Program-made: the position numbers and the translations under genes | Notes under the pieces: model-generated | The model's input: only the letters and a program-made list of their open reading frames with translations | Told to the model about the DNA's origin: nothing | Database searches by the model: none | In this document: positions 48,402-57,227 of the stretch, piece after piece | Layout: every line of letters begins with the position of its first letter | Position numbering within the stretch: the stretch's first letter is position 1 | IMG/VR virus record: IMGVR_UViG_3300020474_000009 | Span: 1-63,771 of that record | Direction: 5' to 3' (one strand) | Length of the DNA: 63,771 nt | Source of the DNA: a virus

Positions 48402-50246
48402 CTACAGTATATCGCCTTTGTACCTTTGTGACCATATAGTAAGACTGTACTTAGTGCCTTCAGTAAGTTCGACACATTCGTGCGGGTGCGTAACTTGTCC
48501 TGGAAACAAAAGCAGTTTACCTACAGGTATATCAGCATTGCTTATACCCTGTCTAGGGAAGAATAACTCGCCACCTTTGTAGTTTTTATTTAATTTTACT
48601 GAACCAGTTACATGCGATGAGTCATGGTGTAGCGCTAGTTTTGTTTGTGAATCAGTAGAATACTTCAACATAAACGCATCTCTTACGCCCTCTACAACCA
48701 TAGGATTCCAATAAGGTTCTATTATAGGTTTGACATGTTTTTGCCAGTGTTCTTCTAACTCTTGGTAAATATTAAGTTGTTTTAGTCTTATCTCTTGTGC
48801 AGGATAAGTGTCGTTAGGTAAACTTTTCCACTCTGCATTTTGTTCTGCTAGTTCTATAAGTCTTTGGCACTGATGTTCTGACATAAAATCTATCAATATC
48901 ATGTCTTTTTCTATGACTTCATAGTTGTGGGTAGGTGTATGAAACAAGTTGTATTGTGGGTACATCTCTTTGTAGATACGTTCAAAGTTATCTTTTGCAG
49001 AGTCATCACCGTTACCATGGTATATACAAGGACAGCAAGTAGTTTCTTGGTTATGTAACTGCTTGCCTAGCGTAGTTATATTAGGTTCGTGGCATTGAAA
49101 GATGTAAGCTTCTACATCAAGACCGATATCATATAGACCTTCTAGGTATGCTTGTTGGTAAAACAATTGGTCATCTTGATGATCTTCTATAACATTGTGA
49201 TCTAGTATCTTTTTTATTTCTCCTACCTCACCTATAAACGTACCAGAGTTAAGATATCTGTATCTGGTGTGTACGGAAGGAAACTGATTGCCTAAACTAG
49301 GATCGGGCCAGCATACTTCTTCTGCAGAAAAAAGTACCTTATGGCCCATATCCAAGTATCTTTCTTTAATTGTTTCTAAGTTGTCTGCGTAAAAAACGTC
49401 GTACGAATCTGTAAAAAGTAAAATATCCGTGTCCGGAAGAATGTTTATATTAGACTTTAGTATATTTACTTTCTGACCACCACCTGGCCCTGTCATATCT
49501 GACCCTCTCCACTCAACACCTGAGCCCCAGTTCTGTATTTTTATATCGTGTTTAGCCGCAGAATCATATAGCTTTTGCATTTTGCTATCGTCTGTGCCAA
49601 TTGTTATTACATGTATAGTCATATCTCTCCTATCGTTACGTATATCAGAAGGTAGCACATCTCTAGTAGCTTGATTGCAAGAGTCTTCTTGTAAAGCAAG
49701 TGCCATAAGACTAGCGTTTCTGATTTGTTCAGGTATGTATTCGTCTACTGGTATTATACCTTCTTCTAGTATATTAGTATTTAACAGCTTTCGTGCACCT
49801 TTTGGTGAGATCACATACGCAGTTGTATTGTATGGGTACCAAGGTCTTTCTAGCCTGTCAGATACTTTTATAGTATTTTCTGGTTCGTTTTCATTGCGTT
49901 GTAAATACAAAAAGTCCCAATACCCTATGGTGCGGTCATAAAAAGGTTCATCCCATCTATCTACATTTATGATTGCATCATCTTCTATTACATAAATAGG
50001 TTCATCTAGTTGCGCACATTTTTTCCACATCTCTCTATGAGATAGAAAACAAGCTATTTCTGTAGGTACAATACCTCTGCTCTGGAATGGGTCTATCCAC
50101 CCTGGCCTAGTTTTATATTCAGATAAATTTTGAGTCAAACCATCTACAGCTTCTACAAAAGTATAGTCTTCTAAGGTTGGGTTTTTATCTATAAAGTGTT
50201 GTTTACGTTCAGGTCTACTCTTTAGGTTTATTACAAATTTTTTCAT
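48402..50246 (-). CDS. Trifunctional collagen-modifying enzyme: GT25 + PLOD-type glucosyltransferase + lysyl hydroxylase
   Basis: A 614-residue cytoplasmic protein with three domains. Residues 1-205: GT25 (FVINLKSRPERKQHF; CFLSHREMW; IEDDAI, E88-D89-D90), as in collagen galactosyltransferases and LPS GT25 enzymes. Residues 209-435: PLOD/LH3-type glucosyltransferase, matching human LH3 at VEWRGSD, GGGQKV, FTDSYDVFYA (metal D280, D283), FSAEEVCWP, YLNSGTFIG, DDQLFYQ and YHGNG (H410). Residues 441-612: LH3-type Fe(II)/2-oxoglutarate oxygenase, LHHDSSHVT (H540, D542), GGELFFPR, THPHE (H589). K599 replaces the LH Arg that binds 2-oxoglutarate, as in prolyl hydroxylases. It could hydroxylate Lys, add Gal, then Glc, on the adjacent collagen fibre. 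Confidence 0.88.
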   Translation of the reverse strand: MKKFVINLKSRPERKQHFIDKNPTLEDYTFVEAVDGLTQNLSEYKTRPGWIDPFQSRGIVPTEIACFLSHREMWKKCAQLDEPIYVIEDDAIINVDRWDEPFYDRTIGYWDFLYLQRNENEPENTIKVSDRLERPWYPYNTTAYVISPKGARKLLNTNILEEGIIPVDEYIPEQIRNASLMALALQEDSCNQATRDVLPSDIRNDRRDMTIHVITIGTDDSKMQKLYDSAAKHDIKIQNWGSGVEWRGSDMTGPGGGQKVNILKSNINILPDTDILLFTDSYDVFYADNLETIKERYLDMGHKVLFSAEEVCWPDPSLGNQFPSVHTRYRYLNSGTFIGEVGEIKKILDHNVIEDHQDDQLFYQQAYLEGLYDIGLDVEAYIFQCHEPNITTLGKQLHNQETTCCPCIYHGNGDDSAKDNFERIYKEMYPQYNLFHTPTHNYEVIEKDMILIDFMSEHQCQRLIELAEQNAEWKSLPNDTYPAQEIRLKQLNIYQELEEHWQKHVKPIIEPYWNPMVVEGVRDAFMLKYSTDSQTKLALHHDSSHVTGSVKLNKNYKGGELFFPRQGISNADIPVGKLLLFPGQVTHPHECVELTEGTKYSLTIWSQRYKGDIL

Positions 50247-50722
50247 TAGTTAAATTCCGTGGCTACTTCTATATCATAGTTCCAGGAGTTTATATTCATA
50301 GACACTCTTTCTCCACTTTGTATAGGTGTAACTTTGTGTTCTAGTCCAGGACCAAACATGACAAGTCTATTTGACACTGGTGTTATACGCATGTTGTTTT
50401 TAAATATAAGCTCACCACCTACTAAATCTTTTACATGTGGATAAAAGACTATAGAGCATATAGGAAAGTGGCTTTGTCCTGTTTTAAAAAAGGTTTGTTC
50501 ATCTCTGTCTTGGTGCCAATCTGGCATACCATTTCTATGAAACCATATGTCATACCCTACTTGGTTATTAAAGTTAAAATAATTAGCTGCTGTATTCATA
50601 AGACGTCTAGCAACTATAGCGTTGTCATGTTCTTCTTCTTTTTTAAAGTAAGTATGTTTGTTCTCGTTGTTTATAGTCTCTAGAGTTGCAGGGTAAAAAA
50701 CTTTATCTACTACTACAATCAT
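50246..50722 (-). CDS. 2-oxoglutarate/Fe(II) oxygenase A, 158 aa
   Basis: A 158-residue double-stranded beta-helix oxygenase with iron ligands H70-x-D72 (PDWHQDRDE) and H129 (GLEHKV), and R139 (SGERVSM) for 2-oxoglutarate; GGELIF marks the core strand. Size and motifs fit phage prolyl-4-hydroxylase-like enzymes. It lies between the second oxygenase and the trifunctional enzyme with 1- and 4-nt overlaps, so its target is probably the collagen fibre or another virion protein. Confidence 0.8.
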   Translation of the reverse strand: MIVVVDKVFYPATLETINNENKHTYFKKEEEHDNAIVARRLMNTAANYFNFNNQVGYDIWFHRNGMPDWHQDRDEQTFFKTGQSHFPICSIVFYPHVKDLVGGELIFKNNMRITPVSNRLVMFGPGLEHKVTPIQSGERVSMNINSWNYDIEVATEFN

Positions 50723-51285
50723 TTAAATTTCGGTCCTTCTATCCAGGCTACTAAAGATTTACGCACGCCACTAGTTACTGGTTTTACTGTATGTCGTATA
50801 GGTGATGGAAAGCAAAGCACGGTTCCTCGTGTTTTAAGTTGCATTGGATCTGGTTGTTCGTATTGTTTGTCTATCAAAAACTCGCCACCTTCATACTCAC
50901 TAGGATTACTGAGTTGTATAATTAGACTTATTTTTCTATCAAAGGCTGTGCTGTTACCCCAGAATGTATCAAAGTGCCAATCGTAGTAGCCTTCATCAGT
51001 GCCATTGTAGATAGTGTATTGGATGTCTTCTAAGAATGATATATCAAAACCAAACGCTTGTTTATTAGCACGAGAAGCAAAGTCTTGTACTAAGTTTTTT
51101 ATCCAACCTATATGACCTGCCCATCGTACTTCAGAACGTCTAACCTGTGTATTTAGTGATTGTTCTATATTACGACCATCCCCTATGACGGCTTCCATAG
51201 GTTGTAATTGTTCGCACTCTAAAATTATTCTGTCGCAAACTGTAGGGTCAACACCCCCTTGCCACATCTGCCAAATTGAATTCAT
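50719..51285 (-). CDS. 2-oxoglutarate/Fe(II) oxygenase B (P4H-like), 188 aa
   Basis: A 188-residue oxygenase: H104-x-D106 (YYDWHFDTF), GGEFLI near 133, H165 (IRHTVKPVT) and R175 (SGVRKSL), the PKHD/P4H pattern H-x-D...H...R. It is the first gene after the collagen fibre gene (15-nt gap). Such enzymes hydroxylate prolyl, lysyl or asparaginyl residues. Because prolines in the fibre lie in X positions, a prolyl-3- or non-prolyl specificity should be considered. Confidence 0.82.
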   Translation of the reverse strand: MNSIWQMWQGGVDPTVCDRIILECEQLQPMEAVIGDGRNIEQSLNTQVRRSEVRWAGHIGWIKNLVQDFASRANKQAFGFDISFLEDIQYTIYNGTDEGYYDWHFDTFWGNSTAFDRKISLIIQLSNPSEYEGGEFLIDKQYEQPDPMQLKTRGTVLCFPSPIRHTVKPVTSGVRKSLVAWIEGPKFK

Positions 51286-51300
51286 AACACCTCCTGTGTT

Positions 51301-54300
51301 TTAGTCTTTGTCAGCTAACTCCTTTATAGCTTCTATAAGCAATGGTATGAGTTTATCATACCATACTGTTAGATACTGATCGTCTATTGGAGCTTCGGTT
51401 ATAACTTCTGGCAAGACTTTCTTAACATCTTGCGCACTAAGACCTACCTGTCTTCTTTCATTATCATAACCTAACTCTTTAGCTAGTTCATTCTCTTTGT
51501 AATAGTAACCTGTTAGCTGTAATACTTTTTCAAGTGCGTTATCTATAGGCCCTTCAAACTCTTTTAGTCTTTCATCTGAGTAGTAAGCAGTAATATTGTT
51601 TGTAGCTCTTACCTCACCTGTAGTTCCAGACGCTCCTGTACCTACACCTATTGAGTTTAACTGTGTATTTGAACTTGAGCTTATGCCTGGGCCTGTAGGT
51701 CCGGTTGGTCCTGTAGGTCCGGTTGGTCCTGTAGGTCCTGTTCCACCATTACTACCATTACTACCTGCTGCACCTTTTTGCCCTTTAGGACCTGTACCAC
51801 CACCTGGTCCTGTTGGTCCTGTTGGCCCTGTACCACCTGTGCCACCTGCTTGTCCTTTTTGTCCTTTAGGCCCTGTTGCACCTGTTCCACCTGTTCCACC
51901 TGCTTGTCCTTTTTGACCTTTAGCACCAGTAGGTCCTGTACCACCAGTAGGTCCTGTTCCTCCGCCCGGTCCTGTAGCTCCAGTTGCACCTTTTTGACCC
52001 TTAGGTCCAGTAGGTCCTGTGCCACCGCCTGGCCCAGTAGGCCCTGTTCCACCTGTAGCACCTTTTTGACCCTTAGGTCCTGTGCCACCTGTAGGTCCTG
52101 TTCCACCAGTTGGACCTGTTCCACCTGCTTGTCCTTTTTGACCCTTAGGTCCTGTAGGCCCAGTTCCTCCGCCTGGCCCTGTAGGTCCTGTTGATCCAGT
52201 AGCACCTTTAGCTCCTCCTGGGCCAGTTGGGCCTGTAGGTCCTGTTGGGCCTGTTCCACCTGTTCCACCTATTTCACCTTTTTGACCTTTAGCACCTGCT
52301 GAACCGCCTGGGCCTGTAGGTCCAGTTGATCCGCCTGCTCCAGTTGCTCCTTTAGCTCCTGTAGGTCCAGTTGATCCGCCTGCTCCAGTTGCTCCTTTTT
52401 GTCCTTGTGGTCCTGTTGATCCACCTGCGCCGGTTGCACCTTTGGCACCTGCTGATCCTGTTGGACCTGTACCACCGGTTGCACCTTTAGCACCTGCTGA
52501 TCCTGTTGGGCCTGTAGACCCGCCTGCACCAGTTGCACCTTTTTGACCTGTTGGTCCTGTACCACCCGTTGGCCCTGTACCACCTATTTCGCCTTTTTGA
52601 CCCTTCTGACCTTTAGCTCCTTGTGATCCAGTAGAACCAGTACTACCTGTTGGTCCAGTAGCACCTGTAGCACCTTTTGCTCCAGCGCTTCCGCCTGGGC
52701 CGGTTGCCCCTGTGGCACCTTTTGCACCGCCTGGGCCTGTTGGGCCTCCTGCTCCAGTAGCACCTTTCGCTCCGCCTGGGCCTGTTGGACCAGTACCGCC
52801 TGTAGGACCTGTTGACCCTACCTCACCTTTTTGACCTTTAGCCCCGTTAGAACCATTACTACCTGCAGGTCCTGTAGCACCCGTAGCTCCCTTCTGTCCT
52901 GTTGGACCTGTACCACCAGTAGCTCCTGTTGCTCCTTTCGCACCATCAGAACCGTCTCCACCAGCTGGTCCAGTAGAACCAGTTGGTCCTGTACCACCTG
53001 TAGCTCCTACTTCACCTTTTTGACCTTTAGAACCTGTAGGTCCGGTCGGTCCAGTTGCTCCTGTCGCACCTTTTGATCCAGCTGTACCTGTTGCACCTTT
53101 AGCTCCGTCACTACCATCATCGCCTGCTGGTCCAGTAGGTCCAGTAGGTCCGGTTGGGCCTGTACTACCTGTTGGTCCCCCTGCTCCAGTTGCTCCTTTT
53201 GCACCTGCAGAACCTGTAGAACCACCAGCACCTGTAGCTCCTTTTGCGCCAGTAGCACCTTTTGCTCCACCTGGTCCAGTAGGACCAGTTCCGCCTGTAT
53301 TACCTGTAGGACCTTGGGCACCAGTTGCACCTTTGTCTCCTTGTGGCCCTGTTGGGCCAGTGCCACCCGTTGCACCGGTTGCACCTTTAGCGCCTTGAGA
53401 ACCTGTAGATCCAGTAGGACCCTGTATTGATCCACCACTTACCCATGCTGAACCATCCCAAATATGTAAACTGTCGTCTGCTTGTACTATATAAGCATCA
53501 CCTTTTGTGTTGCCTGAAGATGGTAAGTTACTTGTCTGAGCAACTTGACCTTCCATTGTAATACCAGTACCAGTACTACCTGTAGGTCCTTGTGAACCTG
53601 TTGCACCTTTAGAACCTTGTGGGCCAGTAGGTCCTGTTGCACCTATTTCACCTTTTTGACCTTTAGCTCCAGCAGCACCCGTTGCTCCTTTGTCTCCTGT
53701 AGGACCTGTAGGACCTGTAGCTCCTGTCGCACCTTTTGCGCCATCAGAACCATCTGGACCTGTTGGACCTGTTGGGCCGGTTGCACCGGTTGCACCTTTT
53801 GAACCATCAGAGCCATCTCCACCTGATGGGCCTGTAGGGCCAGTTGGACCTGTACCACCAGTAGCTCCTACTTCACCTTTTTGTCCCTTAGCACCCGTTA
53901 GGCCTGTAGCTCCAGTTGCACCTTTATCACCAGTAGGGCCTGTTGGACCTGTTGCCCCCGTAGCACCTTTAGCTCCAGCAGCTCCGTCATCTCCGTCACT
54001 ACCACCTGGACCAGTAGGGCCAGTAGCACCTATTTCACCTTTTTGACCTTTAGCACCTGTTGGTCCTGTCGGGCCGGTTGCCCCTGTGGCACCTTTAGCT
54101 CCGTCGGAACCGTCACCACCAGATGGACCTGTGTTACCAGTAACACCTACTTCACCTTTTTGACCTTTATCTCCGGTACCTCCCGTTGGACCTGTGCCGC
54201 CTGTTGGGCCTGTTGGTCCGCCTGCACCTGTGGCTCCTTTGTCACCTGCTGCTCCTGTTGCACCTTTATCACCCTGTGGACCCGTTGGGCCTGTAGCTCC

Positions 54301-55308
54301 AGTGGCACCTTTTGCACCAGCAGCGCCATCTGCGCCATCACTACCAGCTGAGCCTCCTGGGCCAGTTGCACCTACTTCACCTTTTTGTCCCGTAGGACCT
54401 GTTGGGCCAGTGCCGCCTGTTGGGCCAGTACCGCCAGTTGCTCCTGTGGCACCTTTATCTCCTTGCGGGCCAGTTGCACCGGTTGCGCCTTTAGCTCCGT
54501 CCGAACCATCATTACCAGATGGGCCTGTTGGACCGGTGCCTCCTGTTGCGCCTTTATCACCTGTTGGACCACCTGGGCCTGTTGCTCCAGTGGCTCCTTT
54601 ATCACCTGTTGAGCCAGTAACACCTACTTCACCTTTAGAACCTGTAGCACCTTTTGCTCCAGCTGTACCAGTTGGTCCTGTCGGGCCTGTTGCTCCGGTA
54701 GCTCCTTTAGCACCGTCCGAACCATCAGATCCAGTAACACCTACTTCACCTTTTGCACCTGTAGGGCCGGTAGGACCATTTGGACCGGTAGGGCCATCTG
54801 CACCAGTAGGACCAGTTGGACCAGTTGGACCAGCAGCACCGACTTCGCCTTTTGCACCTTGTGGACCAGTAGAACCTGTAGAACCAGTAGGACCTACTTC
54901 GCCTTTAATACCACTACTTGGGCCTTGCCAATTACCAGAGCCATCTATAATAGTATCGCCATCTATTTTGACACCGGTAACATCAATAGTACCGGTTTGT
55001 GAATTTCCATCTAACTGAGGAAAAGCTTCTAAGACTGCGGCTGTTAGACGTAAGTCTACAGCGTCGTTTTGTGAAAATGCGCGTGCGGAAGTACCGTCTT
55101 GTGCACGTGTGACGGTAAGTGTGTTACCGCTTCTACCGGTAACTTTTACAATTTCTTTATTTGTTCCGTCATCGAACGTAACAAAAAACGACTCTCCGCT
55201 ATTTAACGATGGGAAAACTGAACCATCTGTGACACCTATACTTGTGGCACTATTGGTTATGTTACCCGATAGGGCTGTAGTCGCATTGTTCTTAAAAACA
55301 ATAGCCAA
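51301..55308 (-). CDS. Collagen-like tail fibre with S74 chaperone, 1335 aa
   Basis: A 1,335-residue fibre. Residues 1-130: beta-rich attachment domain ([31 protein letters not shown]). Residues about 133-1207: Gly-X-Y repeats, broken only near 575-640 by a small domain ([14 protein letters not shown]). Common triplets are GPT, GAT, GAK, GDK and GQK. By eye Lys is always in Y and Pro always in X. C-terminal 128 residues: peptidase S74 intramolecular chaperone, with YYSDERLKE, where S74 domains cut themselves after trimer folding. The collagen length is near that of human collagen I, so a rod of about 0.3 micrometre is possible. Adhesive fibre; likely target of the three downstream oxygenases. 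Confidence 0.92.
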   Translation of the reverse strand: MAIVFKNNATTALSGNITNSATSIGVTDGSVFPSLNSGESFFVTFDDGTNKEIVKVTGRSGNTLTVTRAQDGTSARAFSQNDAVDLRLTAAVLEAFPQLDGNSQTGTIDVTGVKIDGDTIIDGSGNWQGPSSGIKGEVGPTGSTGSTGPQGAKGEVGAAGPTGPTGPTGADGPTGPNGPTGPTGAKGEVGVTGSDGSDGAKGATGATGPTGPTGTAGAKGATGSKGEVGVTGSTGDKGATGATGPGGPTGDKGATGGTGPTGPSGNDGSDGAKGATGATGPQGDKGATGATGGTGPTGGTGPTGPTGQKGEVGATGPGGSAGSDGADGAAGAKGATGATGPTGPQGDKGATGAAGDKGATGAGGPTGPTGGTGPTGGTGDKGQKGEVGVTGNTGPSGGDGSDGAKGATGATGPTGPTGAKGQKGEIGATGPTGPGGSDGDDGAAGAKGATGATGPTGPTGDKGATGATGLTGAKGQKGEVGATGGTGPTGPTGPSGGDGSDGSKGATGATGPTGPTGPDGSDGAKGATGATGPTGPTGDKGATGAAGAKGQKGEIGATGPTGPQGSKGATGSQGPTGSTGTGITMEGQVAQTSNLPSSGNTKGDAYIVQADDSLHIWDGSAWVSGGSIQGPTGSTGSQGAKGATGATGGTGPTGPQGDKGATGAQGPTGNTGGTGPTGPGGAKGATGAKGATGAGGSTGSAGAKGATGAGGPTGSTGPTGPTGPTGPAGDDGSDGAKGATGTAGSKGATGATGPTGPTGSKGQKGEVGATGGTGPTGSTGPAGGDGSDGAKGATGATGGTGPTGQKGATGATGPAGSNGSNGAKGQKGEVGSTGPTGGTGPTGPGGAKGATGAGGPTGPGGAKGATGATGPGGSAGAKGATGATGPTGSTGSTGSQGAKGQKGQKGEIGGTGPTGGTGPTGQKGATGAGGSTGPTGSAGAKGATGGTGPTGSAGAKGATGAGGSTGPQGQKGATGAGGSTGPTGAKGATGAGGSTGPTGPGGSAGAKGQKGEIGGTGGTGPTGPTGPTGPGGAKGATGSTGPTGPGGGTGPTGPKGQKGQAGGTGPTGGTGPTGGTGPKGQKGATGGTGPTGPGGGTGPTGPKGQKGATGATGPGGGTGPTGGTGPTGAKGQKGQAGGTGGTGATGPKGQKGQAGGTGGTGPTGPTGPGGGTGPKGQKGAAGSNGSNGGTGPTGPTGPTGPTGPTGPGISSSSNTQLNSIGVGTGASGTTGEVRATNNITAYYSDERLKEFEGPIDNALEKVLQLTGYYYKENELAKELGYDNERRQVGLSAQDVKKVLPEVITEAPIDDQYLTVWYDKLIPLLIEAIKELADKD
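51688..54912 (-). repeat. Gly-X-Y coding repeat tract
   Basis: About 3.2 kb of low-complexity sequence encoding the collagen triplets; the plus strand reads as endless variants of CCTGTAGGTCCAGTTGG. The sequence leaves long open frames in other reading frames on both strands. Repeats of 9-45 nt recur, giving many sites for length change by recombination. Confidence 0.9.
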
Positions 55309-55325
55309 CTTACATCTCCTTTATA

Positions 55326-55751
55326 TTACGAAACAGTTACCGTCCAGGTAATTGTCATAGCGTCTGAAGCACCTTTGTTAACTACTGAGAAAACGGTTCT
55401 ACATAACATAGTTCCACCAGAAGAAGCATTAAAAATACCAGCTTCTGTTATAGCGCCTGTACCTGTTCCAGCTGCAAAAGTGTCGACATAAACAATGTCA
55501 GCACCTGATACAGTTGTAGATGTCAAACCAGTTCTAGCTGACTCACTGCCTAAAGCAGTTTGAGAAGCAGCTGCTGCTGTTGACCCAGTACCAATCGCCA
55601 TGTGGGACATAGCTGTAGCAGAAGCATCTTTGATTCTACTAGCTACGTATCCTTTTCCTGCAGTAACAACTAAGTTAGGAACTTCTTGAACGATCTCATC
55701 ATTGAGGGCAATTGTTAATTTACCTGTTAATTTTAAGCCGTCATTTAACAT
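55326..55751 (-). CDS. Tail-fibre-associated protein, 141 aa
   Basis: A 141-residue beta protein: LVVTAGKGYVASRIKDASAT then MSHMAIGTGSTAAAASQTAL and a C-terminal AGIFNASSGGTMLCRTVF with TITWTVTVS. This is a pattern common in phage proteins next to fibre genes (collar or fibre-attachment type). Precedes the collagen fibre gene by 17 nt. Confidence 0.6.
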   Translation of the reverse strand: MLNDGLKLTGKLTIALNDEIVQEVPNLVVTAGKGYVASRIKDASATAMSHMAIGTGSTAAAASQTALGSESARTGLTSTTVSGADIVYVDTFAAGTGTGAITEAGIFNASSGGTMLCRTVFSVVNKGASDAMTITWTVTVS

Positions 55752-55759
55752 AATTTCTC

Positions 55760-56845
55760 CTAGTTAAGTGTATTACTATTTAAAGCCGACGCATTCAGAG
55801 CGCTTTGTCTATTAGCATTTAGAATACTTATCGACTCACTTATTGTAGCACTATCTTGTGCTGATTTACCAAGACTAAATGAATGAGTTTCGGTAATATT
55901 TAAACTGTCTGATTTAGCCATAGCATTAGCCAATGCTTGTGCATCAGCAAAACTAACACTATCAGACTTGTTTAAACTGGTAGATAACGCTTGGTTATCT
56001 GTAAAACTAAAGTTATCTGATTTACCTAAAGCAGTAGATAGCGTTTCACTATCTACAAAACTAAAGCTATCAGATTTACTTAAACTTGTATCTATTGTTT
56101 CGCTGTCAGCAAAACTAAATGAATCTGTATAACCCCCTGGAACAAAGTCTATAGCATGGCTCTCTACCATATTAAACGTGTCAGTCCTGGCTTTAGCCCA
56201 ATCGTACGTAAGTACATCAGATATAGACATAACATTTGTTTTGTCTGCTGCTACGTCAGTAGCTAATGGATCTGATAAAGAAGTTCTATCGTCTAATGTT
56301 ATAGCATCACTAAATGAACGTTCAAAAATAACTACCCTAGAGAAGACTTCTGACATGCTAACACTATCTGTTTTGGCTAAGTTAGGTTCTAAAGATGGGC
56401 TATCTGACATACTAGCTGTATCAGATAGGGCTTTATCCATAGCATAGTTTAATATTTCTGCTACGGACACGGTATCCGTATGTGCCCCAGAGAATGACAC
56501 GACAGGTGTATCTGACATAGTAGCTGTGTCAGCAAAGCTTCTACCAAAAGTTCTAAGTATGTCTATGCTTTCTGTTATACCAAGGCTGTCTGCAAAAGGT
56601 TTGGAAAGCTCAATAGCGTGTTCTTCATCCATGAAGAAAACTTCTGGTCGTATGTCTTTTGATATAGTGTAGACCAAAGCTTCGGTCATACTAAAGCTAT
56701 CGGAAAGTATTCTATCTACAGTGTCTGGATTTAAATATAGGTCTGCAAATTTTAATTGAACGTGAGAAACTTGACCCCGTAGGTCAACGTGTGCGACCTC
56801 ACCTTTGAGATCGACGAATGAGACTATACTCTTTAACTTAGACAT
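55760..56845 (-). CDS. Ser/Asp-repeat virion protein, 361 aa
   Basis: A 361-residue protein. N-terminal beta segment (VSFVDLKGEVAHVDLRGQVS), then about fifteen repeats of roughly 20-22 residues with the core S-D-S-x-S-x-x-D/E-S, clearest near the C-terminus (LSKSDSFSFVDSETLSTALG; LNKSDSVSFADAQALANAMA). Such repeats make beta-stacks in adhesin stalks. It overlaps the 124-aa gene by 1 nt. Likely a fibre shaft or neck component. Confidence 0.6.
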   Translation of the reverse strand: MSKLKSIVSFVDLKGEVAHVDLRGQVSHVQLKFADLYLNPDTVDRILSDSFSMTEALVYTISKDIRPEVFFMDEEHAIELSKPFADSLGITESIDILRTFGRSFADTATMSDTPVVSFSGAHTDTVSVAEILNYAMDKALSDTASMSDSPSLEPNLAKTDSVSMSEVFSRVVIFERSFSDAITLDDRTSLSDPLATDVAADKTNVMSISDVLTYDWAKARTDTFNMVESHAIDFVPGGYTDSFSFADSETIDTSLSKSDSFSFVDSETLSTALGKSDNFSFTDNQALSTSLNKSDSVSFADAQALANAMAKSDSLNITETHSFSLGKSAQDSATISESISILNANRQSALNASALNSNTLN

Positions 56846-57219
56846 TAATCAAAGTCGTCTCTGACCTTGAACTTAATCAAGTCCTGAACAGTATGTATAC
56901 CTCCTCCTGAAGTAGTGTATTCTATCTCGCCTTCAAACGTTCCTGCTGTAGTCCAAGTTCCACTTGGAATAGCACAAGTTACTTTGCCGTTATCTGCATC
57001 TGCTATCGTGCCGGTTATTGTTTTGATCAGTGTAGTTTGTCCGACCTCTCGTATTCTAAGTTTTACAGAGCCACCACCTAAGTCTATTGGCGCCCATGTA
57101 TCTGAGTTTTCTGTGTCTAATGTCAAACCAGTAGCAGCAGTATTGCTGTCTTTTAGAGTAAACTCTAAAGACGGTAGTGTATCTCCTACTACGAATTTTA
57201 TTGTGTCTGAGTAAGCCAT
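56845..57219 (-). CDS. Ig-like baseplate/tail protein (BppU-N-like), 124 aa
   Basis: A 124-residue all-beta protein: VVGDTLPSLEFTLKDSNTAA, GGGSVKLRIREVG, ADADNGKVTCAIPSGTWTTA and TFEGEIEYTTSGGGIHTVQD. This order matches the immunoglobulin-like N-terminal domain of phage baseplate upper proteins. It lies directly after the giant ejection protein and begins the fibre gene group. Confidence 0.6.
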   Translation of the reverse strand: MAYSDTIKFVVGDTLPSLEFTLKDSNTAATGLTLDTENSDTWAPIDLGGGSVKLRIREVGQTTLIKTITGTIADADNGKVTCAIPSGTWTTAGTFEGEIEYTTSGGGIHTVQDLIKFKVRDDFD

Positions 57220-57227
57220 AATTAATT

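Noticed and set aside
51596-55018. Long plus-strand frames rich in Pro/Val or Cys/Ser/Thr opposite the collagen gene
   Set aside because: They are shadows of the low-complexity Gly-X-Y tract, which lacks stops in several frames; no ribosome sites or independent composition.
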